Assembly (NCBI RefSeq): GCF_022271435.1
Contig: NZ_JAFIQY010000001.1
Span: 577,326 to 641,325 of the forward strand
Direction of reading: 5' to 3'
Origin: Streptomyces monomycini
GTDB lineage: Bacteria; Actinomycetota; Actinomycetes; Streptomycetales; Streptomycetaceae
DNA: 64,000 nt
Made by a program: the position numbers and the translations under genes. Shown here one piece after another: positions 52,122 to 58,798 of this stretch (position 1 is its first letter; every line of letters starts with the position of its first letter). The notes under the pieces were generated by a model. It did no database searches. It saw only the letters and a program-made list of their open reading frames with translations, and had not been told where the DNA came from.

Positions 52122-53078
52122 TCACTCACCGGGACGTACGAGGTCCGACGGGTCGGTGTTCGCGCCGCACACCACGACACACACCCGCTCTCCCGGCGCG
52201 GGCCGGTACGCACCGGACCGGAGGGCGGCGAGGGCGGCCGCCGTGCCGTGCTCGACCGCCAGTCTGCGGTCGTCCCACAGGCCCCGGCGCGCGGCCACGA
52301 TCTCCTCGTCCGGGACCAGCAGCGAGACCGCCTCCGTCCGCCGCGCCCAGTCCAGCGCCATCCGGCTGGCGCGGCGGGCGCCCAGCGAGTCCGCGGCGAC
52401 GGAGCCGACCGGGACGTCGACGACCCGGCCCGCCTCGATCGCCGCGTTCAGCGCGCGGCAGTTCTCCGGCTCGACGGCCACGACCCGTACGCCGTGGTGA
52501 TGCGCGGCCGCGGCGACCCCGCTGAACAGGCCACCGCCGCCGACCGCGACCACGACCGTGTCCAGGCCGGGCAGCGCGGCCCGGATCTCCTCCAGCAGGG
52601 TGCCGGCCCCGGCCGCGATCAGCGGGTGGTCGTACGCGTGCGCCGCCAATGCCCCGGTGCGCGCGACGTGTTCTTCGGACGCCTCCAGCGCGGCGGCGTA
52701 CTCGGTGCCCACCTGGCGCACGTCGGCGCCGAGCCCGCGCAGCCGGGCGACCTTGACCGGCGGCGCGGTCTGCGGCAGGAACACCGTCGCCCGGACGCCG
52801 TGGCGGCCCGCCGCCCAGGCGCAGGCCAGCCCGGCGTTGCCCCCGGAGGCGATGACCACCCCGGCCTCGGGCAGGGTGCCGGCCTCCCGGTGCGCGGCGA
52901 CGAAGTTGGCCGCGCCGCGGGCCTTGAAGGACCCGGTGTGCTGGGTGAACTCGTAGGCGAGCCAGCCCTCGCCGGGCCCGAACCCGCCCGGGTCGACCGG
53001 TGCGACGGTGACCGGGCGCACGTCTCCGGCGATCCGGCCGGCCGCCGCCTGTACGTCCTCGTAGCTGATGCTGCTCAT
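52122..53078 (-). CDS. Threonine/serine dehydratase-like PLP enzyme
   Basis: 318 aa from ATG 53078. Fold type II PLP enzyme: Schiff-base Lys52 in EFTQHTGSFKARGAANFV, substrate-loop SGGNAGLACAWAAG, and the phosphate-binding glycine loop VAVGGGGLFSGVA. Length fits catabolic serine/threonine dehydratases without an ACT domain. It would convert Thr or Ser to a 2-oxo acid and ammonia. It lies upstream of the NRPS on the same strand, separated by 327 bp, so a role in supplying or shaping an NRPS substrate (for example a dehydro or 2-oxo building block) is possible but unproven. Confidence 0.85.
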   Translation of the reverse strand: MSSISYEDVQAAAGRIAGDVRPVTVAPVDPGGFGPGEGWLAYEFTQHTGSFKARGAANFVAAHREAGTLPEAGVVIASGGNAGLACAWAAGRHGVRATVFLPQTAPPVKVARLRGLGADVRQVGTEYAAALEASEEHVARTGALAAHAYDHPLIAAGAGTLLEEIRAALPGLDTVVVAVGGGGLFSGVAAAAHHHGVRVVAVEPENCRALNAAIEAGRVVDVPVGSVAADSLGARRASRMALDWARRTEAVSLLVPDEEIVAARRGLWDDRRLAVEHGTAAALAALRSGAYRPAPGERVCVVVCGANTDPSDLVRPGE

Positions 53079-53218
53079 CGCGGTCCACTCTCCCGGGTCG
53101 GAACGTCGGAGGTCGTGTCTCAGTGCCGTCCGGCGCGGCGGGCGGAGCCGCCCTTCCGGCCGGACCGGGCCAGTTGATCACGGGCCGTGTCCGGGGCGCC
53201 CGGCCGCCCCCGCCCCGT

Positions 53219-53257
53219 AAGGGCGAAAGTCCCGCCCGGCCAGGACTTTCCGCCCTT
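53219..53257. promoter_or_regulatory. Paired inverted DevR/OsdR-like boxes
   Basis: AAGGGCGAAAGTCC (53219-53232) and GGACTTTCCGCCCTT (53243-53257) form an almost perfect inverted repeat around a 10-nt centre. Each half, read as GGGACTTTCGCCC or AGGACTTTCCGCCC, resembles the GGGACTTTNGNCC dormancy box of DevR/DosR. It lies between divergent genes, about 95 bp upstream of the secreted-protein start. Confidence 0.5.
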
Positions 53258-53350
53258 GGCGCACGGGACCGGCGACCGAAATGATCTTGGTACGCCGAGC
53301 CGGTGACGCGTCCGAGCCGCCGGCCGACCGAAGGAAAGCACCCGCACCTG

Positions 53351-54328
53351 ATGACCTTACGTACACCCGTCGTGATCACTTCCAGCGCCGCGGCCGCCCT
53401 CCTCCTGGGCCTGCTCCCGGCACCCGCCGCCCAGGCCGCCGACCGGCCCCGGCCGTCCGGTGCCGGGTCGCTGGACAACGTGCTCTGCATCTACAGCACC
53501 GAGATCACCGACCGCACCACCGGCGGTTACGTCTGGGACATCGGCAAGCGCGCCCACGCGCTGTGGAAGAGCGACGACTTCGCGAAGAAGTACGGCGAGC
53601 TGTCCTACGCCGAGCAGACGAACAAGCTGCTCTACGAACTGAACGTGAGCCAGCACGTGTTCGGCCACAGCTGGCTCGTGCACTTCACCACCGGCGGCAA
53701 GCTGCACCGGAAGCTGGACAACGGCGCAGAGGCCCGGTACGACACGTATTCCTTCCAGCCGAACGACCCGGACGGCATCAACGGCGACGGTTCCCCGGTC
53801 GACGGCATGTCCGTCAACTACACCGGCTACGACATCAACGTCCCCGGCAAGCCCTTGGTCGAGTGGGACCGGCCGAGCCGCAAGCAGGACCAGGGCCAGG
53901 CGCACTCCCCGCGTGCCGCGCGCTGCACGGCACTGACCGGCGCCCAGCAGAACGCCTTCAAGCAGGAGATCCAGCGGCGCGCCGGACTCGACGAGAAGTA
54001 CACGCTCCTGCCCAGCTGGGACTTCCTCCTGACCGGCGGCTGGGCGGGAACCTCCGCCAGGAACTGCACCACGTTCGCCCTCCAGGTCTGGGACGCGACG
54101 ATGAAGGACACCCCGGCCGAACGCATCGACGCGCCCGGCGGCTACCCCGCGGCGGACATCGACAAGCTGGGCGGCAAGGTCCCCGGCGACCTGACGCGGA
54201 GTGAGTACTCGGCCTGGATCCCCGCCCTGGCCGGCAAGTGGATCCGCGAGAAGAACGGCGGCCACGACGAGAACCCGGAGGTACCGCGCTTCGCCGACGA
54301 CGCGCTGGCGCCGGTTGACGCGCGCTAG
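53351..54328 (+). CDS. Secreted protein of unknown function with a TTA codon
   Basis: 325 aa from ATG 53351; a GTG at 53303 is possible but gives a poor signal peptide. Codon 3 is TTA, the rare leucine codon read by bldA tRNA in Streptomyces. Signal peptide MTLRTPVVITSSAAAALLLG ends at PAAQAAD. The mature part (VLCIYSTEITDRTTGGYVWD, NVSQHVFGHSWLVHFTTGGK, SWDFLLTGGWAGTSARNCTT) has Cys in VLCIY, RCTAL and NCTTF. The HSW and NCTTF segments resemble a possible His/Cys catalytic pair, but I recognise no family. It is convergent with the coiled-coil gene, only 7 bp away. Confidence 0.8.
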   Translation: MTLRTPVVITSSAAAALLLGLLPAPAAQAADRPRPSGAGSLDNVLCIYSTEITDRTTGGYVWDIGKRAHALWKSDDFAKKYGELSYAEQTNKLLYELNVSQHVFGHSWLVHFTTGGKLHRKLDNGAEARYDTYSFQPNDPDGINGDGSPVDGMSVNYTGYDINVPGKPLVEWDRPSRKQDQGQAHSPRAARCTALTGAQQNAFKQEIQRRAGLDEKYTLLPSWDFLLTGGWAGTSARNCTTFALQVWDATMKDTPAERIDAPGGYPAADIDKLGGKVPGDLTRSEYSAWIPALAGKWIREKNGGHDENPEVPRFADDALAPVDAR

Positions 54329-54335
54329 GCTCCCG

Positions 54336-54947
54336 TCAGCTTTCCTTTCGCCGTGGCTCCGACGGGCCGGCGTCCGATGACTCCTGCCCGTCGCGCCGCT
54401 TCTGCCGTTCCGACACCGCCACTTCCTGGTCGACGGCCCGCTGCTCGAACTCGTCGCGCTCTTCCGCGCGGCGCAGGGCCGCGTCGGCACGCAGGAGCTG
54501 GTCCTGGCTGGCCTCGATCAGGCCCTGGGCCCGGTCGATGGCCTCGGAGGAGCGCTGCCGGTGGCCGACGGTGCGCTCCCCGGCCACGCGGGACCGGTGG
54601 TCCGCCTGCTCCTCCTGCGCGTCGAGCGCGACCTCGCGCCGGTCGGCGGCTCTCTCCCGGTCGTCCGCACGGCGTTCCCGCAGGTCGGCCTCGCCCTCCC
54701 GGACGTCGGCGAGGCGTTCCCGCCGGTCGGCGGCCTCGTCACGCCGGTCTGCCAGCTCTTCCCGCTGGTCGGCGTGGAGTTCGCGGCGGTCCGTCTCCTT
54801 CTCGCGCTCTTCGAGCCGCCGTTCCCGTTCGGTGGACTGTTGTGCGGCAGTGTCCGGCACCTCGTCCGATGACTCGTTGCTCACCCGGGCAGTATGCGCC
54901 GTGGCGCCTCCCTCGTGCGGCAACGGTGTGTCGGTCGACGACGCCAT
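54336..54947 (-). CDS. Highly charged heptad-repeat coiled-coil protein
   Basis: 203 aa from ATG 54947 with GGGAGG upstream. From residue ~40 to 110 it is a run of seven-residue repeats of the type ADRRERL/ADVREGE/ADLRERR, encoded by similar DNA blocks; a second helical part follows (SSEAIDRAQGLIEASQDQLL). Almost no hydrophobic core residues beyond Ala/Leu at a/d positions, so a long extended coiled coil is expected. It starts one base after the stop of the XRE regulator gene and should be co-translated with it. No family recognised. Confidence 0.75.
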   Translation of the reverse strand: MASSTDTPLPHEGGATAHTARVSNESSDEVPDTAAQQSTERERRLEEREKETDRRELHADQREELADRRDEAADRRERLADVREGEADLRERRADDRERAADRREVALDAQEEQADHRSRVAGERTVGHRQRSSEAIDRAQGLIEASQDQLLRADAALRRAEERDEFEQRAVDQEVAVSERQKRRDGQESSDAGPSEPRRKES

Positions 54948-54948
54948 G

Positions 54949-55881
54949 TCAGCCTCCCGTGGAGTCCAGGTAGGCGCCCAGCGGCTGGAGCGGCGTCCAC
55001 AGTTGTTCGAAGTAGGCGGCGAAGTACGACATGTACGTCGGGTCCTGGACACTGAAGCCGTTCAGTTTCTGGCGGGCGCCCCCGGAGAAGGCCAGGAAGA
55101 CCGTGCTGTCGTCGATCAGCGCCATGTTCAGGCCGTCGGCCGCCGCCGTCCACCGCAGGACGTTCGCCTCGTAGTTGAGCAGGCGACCGGTCTCCTCCCG
55201 GTGCCGCCGGGCCCAGGCGAGGACGTCCCGGTCGGGCACGCCCTCGCACTCGGGGATGCCGATGATGCGGCGGACGCTGCGCTGGTCCTCGGTGTCCTCG
55301 CGCGCCCAGGACAGGATGTCCGCGAAGTAGTCGGCGGAGGCCTTGGTCGTGTACTGGTCGGGCGGATAGCGGCGGGTGTACGTCACCCTGATCTCCGACC
55401 GGGCCGCCCGGACGCACCGGGCCGCCGCCGAGTAGAACTCGGGGTTGCTGCGGTACCAGGTCGCGGCGAGGAGCGCGTCACCGCCGACGTCCGGCAGCGC
55501 CGCCGGGGCCGCGGCACCCGCCGCTCCGTCCCGCCCGGCCGGCCCCCGGCGCAGCGCGTCGAGGCGGCGCTTCGCGTCCCGCCAGCGGTCCAGCCAGTCC
55601 GCCGGTTCCGCGCCGCAGGCGCTGACGAAGGCGGAGGTCAGTTCCCAACTGGGGAAGCGGCGCCCGTTCAGCATCGCGGACACCGAGCTGCGCCCGCACT
55701 TCATCTGGAGGGCGAGGCGGGCCTCGGTCGGTTCGAAGCAGCGCAGCCGCAGTTCGCGCAGCTGCTCCGCGAATGCTTCCACGGGCTCCGGGGCGGGCGG
55801 GGACGCTGGCCGTTCGGTCAATGGATCATCATCCCCCGGGTGCGCGGCGGGTGTCACAGATGTTCCGTGCCTGTCCGTCAT
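54949..55881 (-). CDS. XRE-type regulator with C-terminal sensor-like domain
   Basis: 310 aa from ATG 55881; the frame continues upstream but is noncoding-like. Residues ~32-95 form an HTH domain (FAEQLRELRLRCFEPTEARL, QMKCGRSSVSAMLNGRRFPS). After an Ala/Gly linker, residues ~150-305 form a conserved domain (FYSAAARCVRAARSEIRVTY, GLNMALIDDSTVFLAFSGGA, YMSYFAAYFEQLW) found in a family of actinobacterial XRE proteins. It has some resemblance to phospholipase-D-like nonenzymatic domains. Coupled to the coiled-coil gene. Target unknown. Confidence 0.8.
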   Translation of the reverse strand: MTDRHGTSVTPAAHPGDDDPLTERPASPPAPEPVEAFAEQLRELRLRCFEPTEARLALQMKCGRSSVSAMLNGRRFPSWELTSAFVSACGAEPADWLDRWRDAKRRLDALRRGPAGRDGAAGAAAPAALPDVGGDALLAATWYRSNPEFYSAAARCVRAARSEIRVTYTRRYPPDQYTTKASADYFADILSWAREDTEDQRSVRRIIGIPECEGVPDRDVLAWARRHREETGRLLNYEANVLRWTAAADGLNMALIDDSTVFLAFSGGARQKLNGFSVQDPTYMSYFAAYFEQLWTPLQPLGAYLDSTGG

Positions 55882-56023
55882 TGTCCGCCTGTGCCACCGG
55901 GGTTCGCCAGTGCCCCGCCGCGCTGCCGCGGTGCTCAGAAATGCCTGCGCCCGTCTCTGGGCCATAGGCGCAGGTGAGCGCGGGGCCGACACTTCCGGTG
56001 CACGGGCTGCGCGGCGCCGCGCG

Positions 56024-56055
56024 GCGGGAACGCGGGAACGCGGGAACGCGGGAAG
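56024..56055. repeat. Four tandem GCGGGAAC octamers
   Basis: GCGGGAAC at 56024-56031, 56032-56039 and 56040-56047, then GCGGGAAG at 56048-56055, merging into GAGGAC. They sit directly before a start-stop codon pair (ATGTGA, 56064-56069). Confidence 0.9.
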
Positions 56056-56063
56056 GAGGACGC

Positions 56064-56215
56064 CATGTGACCTGACAGCCGATCGCGACCGGCCGGGACG
56101 AACCGGCGGACGGGCGGCGCCCGTACCGCCACCGGCACACGAAGAGGCCGCTCCCTGGTGCTTCTGGCGGGAAGCAGGGAGCGGCCTGCTGCCGGACTCG
56201 GAACACCTCGTGTTC
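56064..56215 (+). promoter_or_regulatory. Structured leader with minimal start-stop ORF, candidate attenuator
   Basis: AAGGAGGACGCC leads into ATG followed at once by TGA (56064-56069), a start-stop element. Downstream, AGGCCGCTCCCTG (56145-56157) and CAGGGAGCGGCCT (56175-56187) form a perfect 13-bp stem. GAACAC-ctc-GTGTTC (56201-56215) then forms a short hairpin followed by TTCTT. The next gene starts at 56236 with its own AAGGAG. The combination suggests translation-linked or structure-based control of the two small genes. No known riboswitch class is recognised. Confidence 0.45.
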
Positions 56216-56235
56216 TTCTTCCACAAGGAGATCTC

Positions 56236-56427
56236 ATGTCCGTCGACTTCAGGACAGCCCTTCGCTGTACGGGCATCGCCTTCGTGGCGGTGCTCGTCGT
56301 GGGCGTCACCCTGGTGACGCCCTCCCCCACCGGATTCCCCGTCCCGCAGGACTCCCTCTGGGTCCTGCTCGTGGCATCGGCGCTCACGCCGGCCACCGTG
56401 CGCGGCGGGGCGGGGCGGCGGCGGTGA
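56236..56427 (+). CDS. Small membrane protein (63 aa)
   Basis: From ATG 56236 with AAGGAG five bases upstream. Two hydrophobic helices: ALRCTGIAFVAVLVVGVTLV and SLWVLLVASALTPATV, with a short Pro-rich loop between and an Arg-rich C-terminus (GGAGRRR), giving a hairpin in the membrane with both ends probably inside. It overlaps the next small gene by GTGA. No family recognised. Confidence 0.7.
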   Translation: MSVDFRTALRCTGIAFVAVLVVGVTLVTPSPTGFPVPQDSLWVLLVASALTPATVRGGAGRRR

Positions 56428-56615
56428 GCGCGGCGCCGACGGCGGCGTGCCGCCGGTGCGGGGTCTCGGAGCCGCGCACCTTCACCGTCCCGGTCGTCGA
56501 CTGCTCCGGCCGGCTGCTGGTCGCCACGTCCGCGATCTGCGCGTGCGGCGGCACGACCCTGGTCGGTCTGCGGCCGGCCCGTACGGCTGACGGCCGGGAC
56601 GCGCGGGGCCGGTGA
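56424..56615 (+). CDS. Small zinc-ribbon-like protein (63 aa)
   Basis: From GTG 56424 in a GTGA overlap with the membrane-protein gene. It has a CRRCG motif near the start and a CAC motif near residue 40 (SAICACGGTTLVGL). That spacing suits a small four-Cys zinc ribbon. The C-terminus is Arg/Asp-rich. Function unknown; coupling suggests it works with the membrane protein. Confidence 0.5.
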   Translation: MSAAPTAACRRCGVSEPRTFTVPVVDCSGRLLVATSAICACGGTTLVGLRPARTADGRDARGR

Positions 56616-56769
56616 CCGTGACCGGCCGCGGACGGGTGCGCCCCGCCGCGGCCGGTCGCGCGTCCGCGTGCGACGGCGCGGGGCCGGTCTGGGTATCGTC
56701 GGCCGTCGGGCCGGTGGACCGCCGGTGACCGTACGACAGACGAGACACGACGAGAAAGGTGCAGGCGCT

Positions 56770-58608
56770 GTGCCACGCCCTCAAGGCCGGGACCACGACC
56801 GCGGACGCGCACACAGCCGGGACCGCGGGCAGCCCCGTGGCCACGGCCGTCCACAGGACAGGTCGGCGGCCGACCGCCCTCAAGGGGTACGGGACGGGCT
56901 GGCCGGGGAACTGCGCCGGATGGACGGCGCCTCGTACGGCAGGTACAAGGCGCTCCTCGGCAGCTGGTCCATGCCCGGCTTCACCCTGGAGGTGATCCGC
57001 GGGCAGTCCGACCCGTACGCGCCGCCCGCGCGCGTCGCCCTGCGCGTACCGGCCGAGGAAGCCGGGTTCCCCGCCGATCTGTGGGAGTCGCCGGTCCGGC
57101 GGCGGGCGCTGGCGAGCTACCTGGCGCGGCGGGCCGCCGAGGCGGCGGACCACCGGGCGCTGCGGGTGGACGCCGGCGGCCAGGAGGTGCTGGAGCGCAG
57201 TTCCTGCCTGGTCGACGCGCGGGACGGCTCGGTGACACTGCGCCTGGGTGTCGACCTGCCGGGACACGGCCGCCGCATCGACGGGCACGCGGCGGAGCAC
57301 GTCCTGTGCGGCCTGCTGCCGAGGGTCGCCGAGCGCGCGCTGCGGTACGCGGCGCTGGACGCCGACGACGTACGGGCCTTCGCCGACACCGTCGAGGACT
57401 CGGCCGCCCTGCGCGCCGCGCTGCCCGGCCTCGGCCTGGTCGCGTTCGTGGCCGACGGCGCGGTGCTGCCGCGGCGCAGCGGCGTGGACGACCGCCCGGC
57501 GGCCGGTGACGGAGTCGTCCCGTTCACCTCTCCGGAGGAACTGCGGGTCTCGGTCGACCTGCCGCACGCGGGGACGGTCACCGGCATGGGCGTACGCGAA
57601 GGCGTCACCCTGATCGTCGGTGGCGGCTTCCACGGCAAGTCGACGCTGCTGCGGGCCCTGGAGACGGGCGTGTGGGACCACGTTCCGGGGGACGGCCGCG
57701 AGCGCGTGGCGGCCCGGCCCGACACCGTCAAGATCCGCTCCGAGGACGGCCGCCGGGTCGAGCGGGTGGACGTGCACGCCTTTGTGGACCATCTGCCGAG
57801 CGGCGCGGACACCACCGACTTCTGCACGGACAACGCCTCCGGCTCCACGTCGCAGGCCGCCTCCCTGTGCGAGGCCGTCGAGGCGGGCGCGCGGGCCCTG
57901 CTCATCGACGAGGACACCGCGGCCACCAACCTGATGATCCGGGACGCGCGGATGCAGGCGCTGGTCGCCAAGGAGCGGGAGCCGCTGACGCCGTTCGTGG
58001 ACCTCGTCCGCTCCCTGCACCGGGACCACGGGGTCTCGACCGTGCTGGTGATGGGCGGGTCCGGCGACTACATGGAGGTCGCGGACCAGGTGGTCATCAT
58101 GGACGCGTACCGGCCGTCCGACGTCACCGAGCGGGCACGCCGGCTGGCGGCGGTGCCGACCGGCCGGACCGCCGAGGCGGACGCCTTCCCCGGCGTCGCC
58201 CACCGCCGCCCGGACCCCGGTTCGCTCGACACGTCCGTACGCGGCCGCTCCCGCATCCGGGCACGCGGCGACGACGGACTGACCTTCGGCGAACACGACA
58301 TCGACCTGCGGGCCGTCGAACAGATCGCGGACGCGCGCCAGGTGGTGGGCATCGGACTGGCCCTCGAACTGATGGTGCGGCGCGGGTACGTGGACGGGAA
58401 GCGCACCCTGGCCGAGGCGCTCGACCTGCTCGACGGCGACCTGGAAGACGGCGCGCACCGCCTCCTGGCCGTCCGCGACGAGGACTTCGCGCTGCCGCGC
58501 CGTCACGAGGTGGCCGCGGCCCTGAACCGCCTGCGCGGCCTGCGGGTCCTGGGTCGGCCGACGGGAAGCCGGCCAACAGGGCCGGCCGTCGGGGGTGGCG
58601 AAGGCTGA
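56770..58608 (+). CDS. ABC-class ATPase domain protein (predicted ATPase, P-loop)
   Basis: 612 aa from GTG 56770 with GAGAAAGG upstream; starts further up are Arg-rich and unlikely. The family N-terminus (LRRMDGASYGRYKALLGSWS, FTLEVIRGQSDPYAPPARVA) leads to the distinctive Walker A VGGGFHGKSTLLRALETGVW, then the FCTDNASGSTSQAA signature and RALLIDEDTAATNLMIRD, the Walker B/acidic block. This soluble ABC-class ATPase family is widespread and of unknown function; it is not a transporter subunit. The gene ends inside a tandem repeat. Confidence 0.87.
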   Translation: MPRPQGRDHDRGRAHSRDRGQPRGHGRPQDRSAADRPQGVRDGLAGELRRMDGASYGRYKALLGSWSMPGFTLEVIRGQSDPYAPPARVALRVPAEEAGFPADLWESPVRRRALASYLARRAAEAADHRALRVDAGGQEVLERSSCLVDARDGSVTLRLGVDLPGHGRRIDGHAAEHVLCGLLPRVAERALRYAALDADDVRAFADTVEDSAALRAALPGLGLVAFVADGAVLPRRSGVDDRPAAGDGVVPFTSPEELRVSVDLPHAGTVTGMGVREGVTLIVGGGFHGKSTLLRALETGVWDHVPGDGRERVAARPDTVKIRSEDGRRVERVDVHAFVDHLPSGADTTDFCTDNASGSTSQAASLCEAVEAGARALLIDEDTAATNLMIRDARMQALVAKEREPLTPFVDLVRSLHRDHGVSTVLVMGGSGDYMEVADQVVIMDAYRPSDVTERARRLAAVPTGRTAEADAFPGVAHRRPDPGSLDTSVRGRSRIRARGDDGLTFGEHDIDLRAVEQIADARQVVGIGLALELMVRRGYVDGKRTLAEALDLLDGDLEDGAHRLLAVRDEDFALPRRHEVAAALNRLRGLRVLGRPTGSRPTGPAVGGGEG

Positions 58609-58675
58609 GGACCGGCCGTCGGGGGTGGCGGAAGGCTGAGGACCGCCCGTCAGGGGTGGCGGAGGCCTGAGGGCC
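58584..58675 (+). repeat. Three tandem ~31-bp repeats across the ATPase stop codon
   Basis: Units at 58584-58613 (30 bp), 58614-58644 (31 bp) and 58645-58675 (31 bp) share GGCCGTCGGGGGTGGCG followed by AAGGCTGAGGACC. The TGA of the ATPase gene (58606-58608) is within the first unit. Further downstream (58685-58765) GCGCGCTGCGTACGG-like blocks recur three times before the convergent amidohydrolase. Confidence 0.8.
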
Positions 58676-58798
58676 GGGGCTCTCCGCGTACGCGGCGCGC
58701 TGCGTACGGCTACGCGGGTGTGCGGCGCGCGCTGCGTACCGGCTGGTGCGCGCGCTGCACGTACGCGGACGAGCCCCGGCACACTCCCACAGCGCGCG

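Noticed and set aside
48987..53177. Plus-strand open frame of 1396 codons opposite the NRPS
   Set aside because: Antisense shadow of clearly recognisable NRPS and dehydratase genes.
53219..53257. Inverted repeat as a transcription terminator
   Set aside because: The flanking genes are divergent, so no transcript should end there; the DevR-box pattern fits better.
56024..56055. Octamer repeats as a CRISPR or origin-type iteron array
   Set aside because: Units are 8 bp, directly adjacent with no spacers and only four copies; no cas or rep genes nearby.
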